From Ophioceras dolichostomum (Eukaryota; Ascomycota; Sordariomycetes; Magnaporthales; Ophioceraceae): a stretch of DNA of 64,000 nucleotides. The position numbers and the translations under genes are program-made. Of the stretch, positions 43,701-52,135 are shown piece by piece (positions within the stretch are counted from its first letter, which is position 1; each line of letters starts with the position of its first letter). The notes under the pieces were generated by a model. The model searched no databases, was not told the origin of the DNA, and saw only the letters and a list, made by a program, of their open reading frames with translations. The stretch lies in the NCBI GenBank assembly GCA_003049485.1, contig PYST01000006.1, positions 124,001 to 188,000 on the forward strand. The letters run 5' to 3'.

Positions 43701-45592
43701 GTTTCTGAATGAGGTGCTAACATGGCTGGCGCCGTCTGCCTGGTGGCGCTCGAGCCAGCGGACTTCGGCAGTGTGGGCTCGAAGTCCATAGCATCCACGT
43801 CTTGGCGATGATCAGACTGAGGATGCCCAGGGCCATCGTCTTCATCAGAGCTCAGTTGCTGCTGTTGCTGTCTGAGCGGACGCGGCGTGGCGGCTGCAAG
43901 GACTGCCTCTGGTATTTCTGAGAAGGAATCGTCATACATGCTCGTCTCCTCCCTGGCCTGCTTGGTCGAGTCCTCCGCATTAAGCCAGGAAGCCAAAGGG
44001 GTGCTCATGAACGACTCGTCCTTCTGCAGCGACTTGATGGCGAGCTGTCGACTGAGAGGCGTCGTCGCTTTGCCTCTCCTGGGACTCTTCGATGTAGCAT
44101 TGCTTCCGCCCGAGCCTGGCACAAGCAGTGACGTGCTCCCTTGAGCAGATGATGCTTTAGGGGTTGCTTCTGAGATTCGACGGCGCGGACTTGAAAATAC
44201 GCGGCCGGCCTCGCCCTCGGCAGATGGAGCGCCCTGCGCGGCTTTTTGACCTTGCTCCCCCCGCCCCGGATTCTCTTCTTTGTCTTCCTCTAAACGACTC
44301 CGTCGCAGAGACTCCAGCGCCCGGTCGACAATGAAGCTGGTGGCCTCGCCCATTTCCGGCAGATCTGACATTGGAGCGTCCAGATGCGCGTGGAAAGACA
44401 TAACGGAATCCATCATTATCATGCTAAAGTCCTCGCCGTGGGCTATCGTGTCTCTATCAGCCTCGCTCGGCGCATCGCTTGGCGCATCGCTCGGTGCGAC
44501 GTCCTCGGATGCTTGTGACTCAGCGTCGCTCCTATCACCAGCGAATCCCATATCCATGTAGCCCTCTTGGTTGTCTTCGCTTATGACATCTGATGAGTCG
44601 TCTGATATGACTACAGGTCTATTCTCTTGCCCGCTACGAGGGGCTGGACTAGTGCTGTTGACCGGGGCAGTCCAGTCGTTGGTAGGCTTGCTGGGATCTG
44701 CCGTAGCCAGCCAGATATCGTCGTCGTCTGCATCGTCATGAACGGCTGCTGTCCCGTCATCGGATACAACAATCGAAGATAGCATTGAGTCCTCTGGGCG
44801 GGCGTCATCCTCCGAAGGGGCGCCGTCTTCGTCCTCGAGGTGGGTGGCCTGCTCTCGATGGTACTCACCCTCCGGCGATGTTTGCGAAGGGCTTTGTCGG
44901 TTTGTCAGGGCCTCTGCCTCCTCGGGGGCCAACGCTTGACGACGAGGGCGGCCTCTCCGCTTCGCCGCCGTTGATTGTTGTTCCTGCGCGACCGGCACAT
45001 CTTTCTTGACTGGTGACCTGGCCCTCCGCGCCGGCGTTTTCCTGACTTTGGCTCCGGTTGGCCGCGGAGTGGGCCCATCGGCACTGGTGCCGACCAGCGA
45101 TTCCGCATCCGAGAAGTCAGGGTTCGCCTTGCGGGATGGTCGAGGAGTCCGCTTTATGGGTGTTCCAGCCGCCCTCTTCTTCGACGTTGCTGCCGGTGTG
45201 CCCGACTTTGGCGGGCGACCTCTCCTCTTCGGAGTCGCCATAGATGTGTCGTCCAGACCTTTCAGGGGGACAGTCGTGGTAGTCGTTCGTTCCCGGCGCC
45301 GGCTACCGGACACGGACCGTGGGGTTTGCCGAGTCGCGAAGAGTCGGCGACTAACCGGCTCATTCTCACCGCCCTCGGCCTCGACGGTGACGAGGAGCCT
45401 CTGAGGGGAGATGTAGTTGCCGACATCGAGCTGGAAGGTCTGCTTCCTCGGTGAGCTGGATTGCAGGGTTGCGAAGCGCTGCGTAGACTGACTCCGGGTC
45501 ATGCGCCGGGTCAAGGGTACTACGGAGGTGGGAATGTCGTCGTTTAACGGGTCGGGGGAGGACATCAAGTCCATGCCTGATGGTAGGGTCAT
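40766..45592 (-). CDS. Very large AT-hook nuclear protein
   Basis: One uninterrupted frame of 1608 codons. The start chosen is MTLPSGMDLMSSPDPLND at 45592; MDLMSS six codons later is also possible. Two AT-hooks with the RGRP core (KRRGRPP at about 122-128, KRRGRPRR at about 211-218) and basic SPVKK/TPRRA-type motifs indicate binding to the minor groove of AT-rich DNA. Most of the protein is acidic, Ser/Pro-rich and disordered, with many SP/TP sites. Only the C-terminal 150 residues (RTQWTRAHWVRLDLLLQERR onward, with LELEQWHLDVIDAFRAELL and DEHTLAKRLFALLVGEERRR) look folded, and they are the part I would expect to be conserved. The layout matches 'AT DNA binding protein' entries of Sordariomycetes. 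Its role is unknown to me; chromosome structure is an inference. Confidence 0.85.
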   Translation of the reverse strand: MTLPSGMDLMSSPDPLNDDIPTSVVPLTRRMTRSQSTQRFATLQSSSPRKQTFQLDVGNYISPQRLLVTVEAEGGENEPVSRRLFATRQTPRSVSGSRRRERTTTTTVPLKGLDDTSMATPKRRGRPPKSGTPAATSKKRAAGTPIKRTPRPSRKANPDFSDAESLVGTSADGPTPRPTGAKVRKTPARRARSPVKKDVPVAQEQQSTAAKRRGRPRRQALAPEEAEALTNRQSPSQTSPEGEYHREQATHLEDEDGAPSEDDARPEDSMLSSIVVSDDGTAAVHDDADDDDIWLATADPSKPTNDWTAPVNSTSPAPRSGQENRPVVISDDSSDVISEDNQEGYMDMGFAGDRSDAESQASEDVAPSDAPSDAPSEADRDTIAHGEDFSMIMMDSVMSFHAHLDAPMSDLPEMGEATSFIVDRALESLRRSRLEEDKEENPGRGEQGQKAAQGAPSAEGEAGRVFSSPRRRISEATPKASSAQGSTSLLVPGSGGSNATSKSPRRGKATTPLSRQLAIKSLQKDESFMSTPLASWLNAEDSTKQAREETSMYDDSFSEIPEAVLAAATPRPLRQQQQQLSSDEDDGPGHPQSDHRQDVDAMDFEPTLPKSAGSSATRQTAPAMLAPHSETGSRLLTPDETPPNSDDNPAQKETAEGELEAEQEEQVEHEIHDDTVMAEDEPEDYPEEDPEDAPHLHSSPPLPRSGSQTAETSRILRRWRRSSETPQPTFSSPQAPPAMEDAEGHLTLPSLVTARPALSPVVRVGRALQSVTSDPPSPVAGDKALGSPFRSSVVRDAPPSPTPQASHSPQAQPTSANSDAPPLVPPPAPSSAAKTSMSWTKALNPLSQIKNLVSQGAQMFSSPRFSNPPTTALDDPFAPDLDMPTPKAPSFRLAHGRSLSLASSGQEGPAAASTASSASAAAQSDDGMDWEPAGSPSRSSGRRTRSESLSSVVATQGSRDSSLRSKQGSHVNEDHSVEAGAESEVQFGVPAGISAGKDDEEEFEQDEEDDEDIWAIEAQRPTPSPTKSRKTREEEFLAPRRSKLPSPWTRRTRSGSQSPHKQPTQPMPSPDGVRLAPEPSSSHQAAEEFSLLSLQGRDEPPVKPPVADPKPQMQAPPAFSRRVDLSSFFSSPAVVPESNTNSVFNSSSVQRPSSGNPRLSSIPQKAFEPARSRHRGRGNDLFSSAAASPARSPSRNQTPPQQEPETGDAPRPTSASPEHSPQPVFAPVPQKRNFTPRAGGKSGNNSLFGPAPSPSRRTASLENPTPFAAGYDGGSDGIFKDSQPNNDVFTSSSSPPREEDSSFIAPVLKPLPNRAASPSKSCLRSPLKPKTPGRVVEFTSSTLSPLAQAEARHQQLAQSQGQDGVDEDEDEGNTENVGVGMDMGVRKFALVDDTDKENTGRSSPSRPLRSSVMAASPQKKPGRTPPLMMSTRSRQASTSAAASAASSPGTTTATSSPGTVLSRTQWTRAHWVRLDLLLQERRKGSLNFQLQHRVPIAQKRRSASLVGKHVSAQGEMLELEQWHLDVIDAFRAELLVGGDAWGGGEQVLLQECAWDEHTLAKRLFALLVGEERRRSGAYSGAATVLPSGGGMSVPSSPFGFSRYGAYQN

Positions 45593-46626
45593 CTTCACCT
45601 TCCCTCACCTGCGCCTGGAGATGGCGCTCTATTCAAGGGGGCAGTCGTGCTTTTGTAGTGTCGTTGCTGAGTCCAAATGCGCAGGGAGAGATGTCGTCGG
45701 GTCTCGCTTCTGGGATTGACCATGCGCAAAATGGAGTGCCACGCTTATGCGGTCGAAGTTGAGAGAGCCGGAGGAGGGAGTGTGTGGTGCGTGCATCTCA
45801 AGATACGACTGTAGACACAGGATATGTTTTTGTTTACCTTTGTCCGTATTAGGCATAGCGGCCAGGTACCGACGGTGCCAAGAGTGTCGGGTTAGGCCGA
45901 CCTGCACTGAGCTGCAACCATCACGTGCTCCATCTTCAGGGAAAACCAATTCCCGCCTGCGAAGCGCATTATTCAATCACATATCAAACCTCCACCCGTT
46001 TGCAACGAGACATGCGGGAGCGTGGTTTTCCCCAGATGCAATCGTGCCCAGGAAGAAGTGTTCCGACGATTCTTGCTTACACATTTGATCTATAGCTGGA
46101 CGACTAATCAACGTGTGGGTGGAAGTCAATCCCCGCCCTTGGCCCGATGACGTGCCTGTCCTTGTCCTCGTATCCTAGCAGCAACTCACCACTTACACGA
46201 CAGCCGTCAAGAGCTTCGAGATTTCGAAAACGGGATTTGAAGTCGAATATCGAAGGCTCCTCGCATCCTGGAGCTGAGGATTGTTCATCACGATGATTTC
46301 AAATCTTCCCTTTGTATGGTTCATTTCTTTTCCGGCGGGATCATGAGCTTGGTATAAAACAGTTTCCGTCCTCCTGAGCGTCGCTCAGATATGCCGTCTT
46401 GAAGGCTTCTATAGGCTCATTAACGAAGGGCTCAAGATACTCTGTTCATAACACACCATTAAGCACCGGGTTTCTCTGCAGTCTACTCTTCCGTTCTCCG
46501 CGCCATCTAGTCGTTGAATGTAATCTTCTATACCAATCACCCCTGAGCCCCGCCTACCTACCTAGGTACGCAGGTATCTAGCCACGCCAAACATCTAGGT
46601 AGCTTTGTGATCTCCCGACCAAAAGA
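45593..46626. promoter_or_regulatory. Divergent promoter, AT-hook gene and AsaB-like gene
   Basis: No gene is seen in about 1 kb. A CACGTG core lies at about 45923-45928. The last 75 nt before the AsaB-like start codon contain the dispersed repeat (46552-46604). Confidence 0.5.
46552..46604. repeat. TACCTAGGTA-type repeat next to the AsaB-like start
   Basis: The block reads CGCCTACCTACCTAGGTACG, then CAGGTATCTAGCC and CATCTAGGTAGC. It ends about 22 nt before the start codon and so is probably in the 5' leader. Confidence 0.75.
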
Positions 46627-47478
46627 ATGACCGCAACCTCGCAAATCCCCCGCGGCCCAGTCGTCGCACAGCTCAACTTCTTCTCCCCTCCCGCGGACGG
46701 CTCGCGGCCACATAACAACCTGGGCGAGAAGCGCGACAGCCCCCTCGCGAGGAACTACTCGTACGACCCGCACGACGTCGCCATCGAGGACCTCCGCGGC
46801 CAGGAGGACAGGTTCAACCTGGACAAGGACGCCTTCCAGGTGGTGCTGGACCAGCCCCCCTCCCAGGAGACCGCCTTCGCGGACGACGAGTCCATCAGGC
46901 GGAACTACTACCCGGAGCTCGAGCGGCTCCTCCTCTCCCAGATCCCGGGCTCCACCTCGGTCGTCTTCTTCGACCACACCATCCGGCGCGCGGACCCGGC
47001 CGCCCACCGCCCGCCCGTGACGTACGTGCACATCGACCAGACGGCCAAGTCGGCCGCCCAGCGCGTGCGGCGCCACCGGCCCGCGGACGCGGACCGCCTG
47101 CTGGCGGGGCGCTACCGCATCGTGAACGTGTGGCGCCCCCTGAACGCAAAGCCGCTGGAGTCGTTCCCGCTGGCCTTCGGGTCGTCGTCGAGCGTGGACG
47201 ACGCAGACGTCGTCCCCATCGAGCACCGCTACCCGGACGGGTACGTCGGAGAGATCAACGGCGTCCGTCACAACGACGGCCAGAAGTGGTTCTACCTCAG
47301 CGGCATGACGGGGCGGGAGCGCCTTCTAATTGAGTGCTTTGACAGCGATAGTCTGCGGCCCGGCTCGAAGGTCCAGGGTGGGAGGGTCCCCCACACTGCT
47401 TTCCAAGACCCACGCACCCGTCCTGACGCCGAGGGTAGGGAGAGCATCGAGGTCAGGGCGCTCGTGTTCGGCCCCTGA
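46627..47478 (+). CDS. AsaB/CmcJ/NvfI-family non-heme iron oxygenase
   Basis: A single-exon protein of 283 residues, normal for the family. Members are Fe(II)/2-oxoglutarate-type or related hydroxylases, desaturases and isomerases, often of fungal secondary metabolism. The first metal ligands appear as H135-x-D137 in TYVHIDQTAKSAAQRVRRH, and the distal His as H256 in GRVPHTAF. Other family marks are YRIVNVWRPL (163-172), WFYLSGM (221-227) and ECFDSD. No signal peptide is present, so the protein is probably cytosolic. Neighbours are an AT-hook protein and an Sds3-family protein, not biosynthetic genes, so the substrate cannot be inferred from context. A detoxification or house-cleaning role is as likely as secondary metabolism. 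Confidence 0.88.
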   Translation: MTATSQIPRGPVVAQLNFFSPPADGSRPHNNLGEKRDSPLARNYSYDPHDVAIEDLRGQEDRFNLDKDAFQVVLDQPPSQETAFADDESIRRNYYPELERLLLSQIPGSTSVVFFDHTIRRADPAAHRPPVTYVHIDQTAKSAAQRVRRHRPADADRLLAGRYRIVNVWRPLNAKPLESFPLAFGSSSSVDDADVVPIEHRYPDGYVGEINGVRHNDGQKWFYLSGMTGRERLLIECFDSDSLRPGSKVQGGRVPHTAFQDPRTRPDAEGRESIEVRALVFGP

Positions 47479-48040
47479 GCGCATGGGTCGGTACGGTCCA
47501 TCCCCCACCCGGCGGGGGATAGTAACAAAGTTCGGGGACTGATGAAGATGCGGGGGAGGCAGGTACAGGTATCTGGGCACATATACAACCAAGGTACCTG
47601 AACTGCGTGGGAGATGGCGTCGGGGGAAGTAGAGTGAGCAAGCAAAGTGGCGAGTTCCGTTTCATTCCTCTGTGTCTACGCCCTTCGTAAAACACAAAAT
47701 ACAAGATTCCAGTTCCCATCCGCTTGCGCCATCCAATGAAAAATATGAGGGTATAGCGACAAAAGACAGCTAGCTCGCTGGGACATCATTACCTCTGCAC
47801 CCTTAGCCAGTGATAAAATAGGTAGCCATCCCGTACATTGCACTGTGACCCTGCTCTACCCTAAACTCTCCCACAGAACGTTCCATGTGTGTGGCCCATT
47901 CCCCATGCATGCATCATGTCGCCCAGGCGCAAGTAGATGTAGGTGGTACGTAATTAGTTCGCCTGGTCGTGTCAAGCTTCTCTTCTCCGACATCATATCC
48001 ACGTAGGCTGCCCAGCTACCAGCAACCATCTATATCCTCC
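47479..48040. other. Convergent 3' regions of the AsaB-like and SDS3-like genes
   Basis: No gene is seen. The 562 nt hold two converging 3' UTRs. An inverted repeat CCCCCACCCGGCGGGGG lies at about 47501-47517. Confidence 0.45.
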
Positions 48041-49919
48041 TCAATTTCTCCTCCGCTGAGACCTCGTGTTGCTCCCCTGGCGCGCCATCGCGACGCCGCC
48101 CTGGCTGCTCTGGCGGCTCATGGGGCTGGCCCCAGGCGGCGCGCTCGTCGGCCCCCCTGTCTTAGGGTTGGGGGTAGACGGGCCGCGCACGGCAGAGGTG
48201 CTGACGGCGGCGGTGCCGGACGACGGCGCGGGAAGCTTGAGCTCAGACCGCAGGTCCTCGGGCCCAAGAGTGCGCGGCACATCGAGGTAGACCGAGTAGC
48301 GGTCGTCACGGGCATGGAAGGCCGTGGCCTCGAGGACGCGACGGGCGCCGTTGGCATTGTCGAGATTGGATCCGACGCCGTGCAGGTTCTCGTACTGGCG
48401 CAGGATGCTCATGACGGCCAGGTCGGAGCTGACCTCCTCGGGCGGCAGCGTTGTTGGCGTGTTGCCATCCTTGTTGCTGTAGGACTTGGCGTACGTCGAG
48501 AGGAACATGGGCGGCAGCTTGGGCACGGCTGCGGCGACCTTCTCGAGGTTTCCTGGTATCTCAAAGTTAGTGAGGGCCTCGAGCCCAACGATCTTCTCGT
48601 CGATGAAGTTCGGGTTGTTGGCGCCACCGCGACTACGCGTAGCATGCGACGGCACGCGCTCCATCATTGGCGCGGCAGAGGGCGCGGACTCGCTGGCGTC
48701 CCCGTCGCCATCCTCATTCTCGCCGGCGTCCGTGTCATCTGGCGAGCCGTGACCATGCCCGGAGTTGCCGTTGCCGCCGGCGCCGCTGGCCGTGCCGTTC
48801 GCCTTTGACTTATTGGTGAGGAGGTACTTGTGGGCAGCCAGCGCGGCGGCGTTGTACTGCATCACGAGCTCACGGTCCGTGAAGAGCTTATCAATGCTGT
48901 AGACCGGGCCCGTGACCTTGCGCAACGCGAGCCGGTCGTTCTGCCAGAGGGCCGTGGTGTTGGTGGGGTCCATTGCCCGTCTTTGCGGTGCGGGTGAGCC
49001 GTCCTCCTCAGCCGGGGCGGCGCCATTCCGCTTCCGCTTCCGGCCGTCCGGGTAGTTGTTGGCCTCGTCTTCCTTCTGGCGATGTCGAGTCGCTCGCTTG
49101 TTGTGTGCGCCGCCTGGACTGGACGGGTTGTTGATGGCGAACTGGTTTGGGTGCAGCAACAGTGCGGATGCATCCGAAATTTCGAAAGCCTCCTTTTCTT
49201 TCGCCAGCCGAGATCTCTTGGAATTCAACGTGTTGATCAGTCGGTCTCGAAGGGTCTGCGATAGCGCTCGATGCTCGCGCCTAGCAACTTCGGTCTTGTA
49301 AATGTGCACGTTTCGATGCTCGTGGCTTTTAATATCGAATTCGTCCTGAGGAGAGTAGATAGGTCTAGTGTCAGTCTAATCGAGCTTTTGGTGCCGGAGG
49401 TATGAACCCAATGTAGGTAGGTACCCGCTAGGCGTACGGTGAGAGAACAAATAAAATAAAATAAATGGCCAAAGTTGCGCAGTGGGTGCTTACCGCATGT
49501 CGTGTCATCTCAAAGTCGCGCCGCTCGAGAAGGTCCTCTATCGTCGTGACCCATTCCTGAAACTTGGGGCCAGCGAGTTCGAGTACCGTCGTCTTGCAGT
49601 TGGCACGAACCTGGGCGTCGAGGCTGTCGCTGAGGCTCTGTTCTTTGTCGATCGCTTCGAGAGGTTGTGCGGCGTACGGGTCGACCTGCATCACCAGAGC
49701 GGTGTCGAACTGGATCTTCTGAAGCTGCTCTCTGTAGTCGCGATCTCTGTTCCTGTTGAACTTTTCGTCGAGAGAGGCCAGCCGTTCCGTGACGTACTGC
49801 CGCTTTTTGTCTCTCTTGGATTGCGCCGCCGGCTGAGGCGAGGCATTCTGGCGCCGGTCGAGCTTCTGGTGTCCCGAGTCCATGACGGGACCCGAGACGG
49901 CCGCTTCGCTAGCCGACAT
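48041..49919 (-). CDS. Sds3-family histone-deacetylase complex subunit
   Basis: Two minus-strand exons, 49919-49494 and 49345-48041, join in phase 0 to give 576 residues. The N-terminal third matches the Sds3/BRMS1 family: a basic coiled-coil (KFNRNRDRDYREQLQKIQFD), then DPYAAQPLEAIDKEQSLSDS, the helix AGPKFQEWVTTIEDLLERRD and, after the splice, SHEHRNVHIYKTEVARREHR. This region tethers Sin3-Rpd3 type histone deacetylases. The middle has LLLHPNQFAINNPSSPGG, a basic RKRKR stretch that may be a nuclear signal, and GPVYSIDKLFTDRELVMQYN, shared by filamentous fungal homologues. The tail is Ser/Pro-rich and basic. DEP1 is a related name used in fungal annotations; I favour Sds3. It is divergent from LSM1 across about 1 kb. 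Confidence 0.75.
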
Positions 49920-50905
49920 GGTGTCGTCGCTTCGCCTTGGGCGTGGTTGGCGGAGAGCAAAACGGCGGCGAGGGTGTAAGGGAGAAGAACGGCAGAAATT
50001 AGGAATGAAAGATGCGACCAAGGGTGCAGGTAGGACTACAGCCGAGAGGCTAGCAGGCGTGAGAAGCGTCGTTGAGAGGTATTGAGGGCGTGTTCATGGA
50101 AAGGAAAGATCTTCGGCGTCTCGTTCAGCTTGTTGGTCCTCGAGGTTGCTGCTCAGGTCAGACGCAGGGTGACTTCAGCTTTTGGCGGCCGTATTGGATT
50201 TTCGCAGAGATAAAAGGGGCTTGAGAACGAATTGAGACTCTTATGAGAGAAAGAATACTGTAAAACAAAGTACTGGCAAGATTTCGTCAACTCATTGCAG
50301 CTGTAGAAAAAACGTGCCTGGAGAGTTTGAGAGACGATCGAGTTGTGGGTACAAAAGTTGTCGGAGACAAACCACAGGGTCGCCGTGGCCGCTGTGGCCG
50401 CTGTTGTCGGGACGAATCGCAGCCATCCATCACCTCTCCCTTGCTTCTCGCTGGGCTGCGCATACACTTACGCCCCCCGACAATTCGTGGGACCACACCA
50501 GCTTTTCGCGGACATCTCGTGTAATGTGATTGGCTGGAGCCGGGGTCACTTTACACAATCCCCCGCTCACTCTCTAGATTTGGACGGCGGGTGATGCTTC
50601 ATCCGAGCCGAGAGATTGCTCGTGGCTTTATCGATAAGAATGATGTCACTGTAACCCTGTCTTTATCTGGATGACTCAGCGGACTCGGCCGCTCGTGGCC
50701 CGTGCAAAGCGACAGTGCGGCACGTTGATACCAACACCACGACACAAAAAATACCCTGACAACATCGTTTGCGCCACTGAGCAGCGCAATTCCTGCAACA
50801 AAAGCGCAACACGGCCTATTATTCGCTGCTTTGTTGAACTCGAGCATCAATGGAACAATCTTGATCCAAATCTCTTTAAGACCGCTTGCCGCTCTAATGA
50901 CTTAG
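49920..50905. promoter_or_regulatory. Divergent promoter, SDS3-like gene and LSM1
   Basis: No gene is seen. An inverted CCAAT box (ATTGG) lies at 50529-50533. GGCCGCNGTGGCCGCTG-like repeats lie at about 50386-50405. Confidence 0.5.
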
Positions 50906-51660
50906 ATGGAGCACCTATCTCTTCAAGATGCCCCTCCACACGGGGCTGGGGCCGTAGCTACAGGGGGAGGGGCCCCCGTCACGGGTGCCGGCCGGGCTCC
51001 TTCACAGCCGCCACCGCAACCGCAGCTTCCCGCCCAGATGTTCACCACAGCCGCGCAGCTTCTCGATCTAACTGATAGTGAGTAGTGGCTGTCACCATTT
51101 GCGTCTATTTGCCTATCCTACGCGGCAGACACAGATGACGCGAGCTACATACACTCAAGGACTGAAGGATTCGCGCTGACGAGGGATGGCCGGAATTCCC
51201 AACGCTCCGCACAGAGAAGCTATTAGTTGTGCTTCGCGACGGCCGCAAGCTGACAGGAGTCTTGCGGAGCTGGGATCAGTTCGGTATGCGCTGACTCCAT
51301 CCGTCCGGTGGGCCATCGAAGGTCGAAGTCTTATGTTAACCGTGAGCAGCGAACCTGGTCCTTCAGTCCACCGTCGAACGGCTCTTCGTGCCCCCGAGCG
51401 GCCTAAATACGCGCGGCATCTTCGCCGACATCCCACGCGGCCTTTTCCTGGTGCGAGGGGAGAACGTTCTTCTGCTCGGCGAGATAGACCTAGACAAAGA
51501 CGACGACCCGCCTCCAGGATACGACAAGGCAGAGGTGGAAATTGTCGAAGCGCTCGTGAAAAAGCACAAGGCCGAGGAGAAGGCGAGGGAGAAGACGCGC
51601 TTCCGCCAACTGGCCAGCATTGGCTTCGAAGGGGAGAACATTGGTGATGCTCTGCTCTAA
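50906..51660 (+). CDS. LSM1: U6 snRNA-associated Sm-like protein LSm1
   Basis: Three exons, 50906-51077, 51215-51283 and 51350-51660, join in frame to give 183 residues. LSm1 defines the cytoplasmic LSm1-7 ring, which with Pat1 binds deadenylated mRNA 3' ends and promotes decapping. After a Pro/Gly-rich lead of about 45 residues, the Sm1 motif reads LLDLTDKKLLVVLRDGRKLTG and continues VLRSWDQFANLVLQSTVERL. The Sm2 motif reads GIFADIPRGLFLVRGENVLLLGEID. A charged helical extension (EALVKKHKAEEKAREK) matches the LSm1-specific C-terminus that crosses the ring. Both introns lie within or beside the Sm1 motif, and splicing is required to read it. It converges on the six-hairpin glycosidase gene. 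Confidence 0.95.
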
Positions 51661-52135
51661 TAACTCTGAGCCTGGCCCGTGAATAGCTTTGAGGGATAGT
51701 GATTGAGAGAGGGAGGCCCTTGGCCGGCCATAAGCACCCTGTCGATCACGACCGTTGGATTGAGGCCGTTTTGCGCTTCTGCGATTTCTCTTATGTTGAG
51801 CAAGTCTTCGGCTCGATGGCAGCGATGCCCTGGCTTATCGATGGGTCCGTTGTCGACATTCCATTGACGACATAGCGAATAGGTCCGGTGGCAGAATATT
51901 GTGAAATGCCGACGGATCAGGGGTGGGAGCAGATGGAAATGGCGGTGGCAGATTTAGAGTGGATGGATCACCAGTGGAGTGTCCTGTGGGATCCTCATGA
52001 GCAGAAAAGAAACATCCCTGGATTTGGATCAAAAGTTGCGGCCGCTTGTCGCGATAGCTCAATATTAACAATCTTTTAATGCACACTCAAACACAGCCAG
52101 GCCCCCAGTCATCTGGCCCCCAGTCCTCGCCACTA
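51661..52135. other. Convergent 3' regions of LSM1 and the glycosidase
   Basis: Nothing beyond two 3' UTRs is seen in these 475 nt. Confidence 0.5.

Noticed and set aside
45593..45598. Start of the AT-hook frame at 45598
   Set aside because: The codon there is GTG on the minus strand; the first ATG in frame is at 45592, so I used that.
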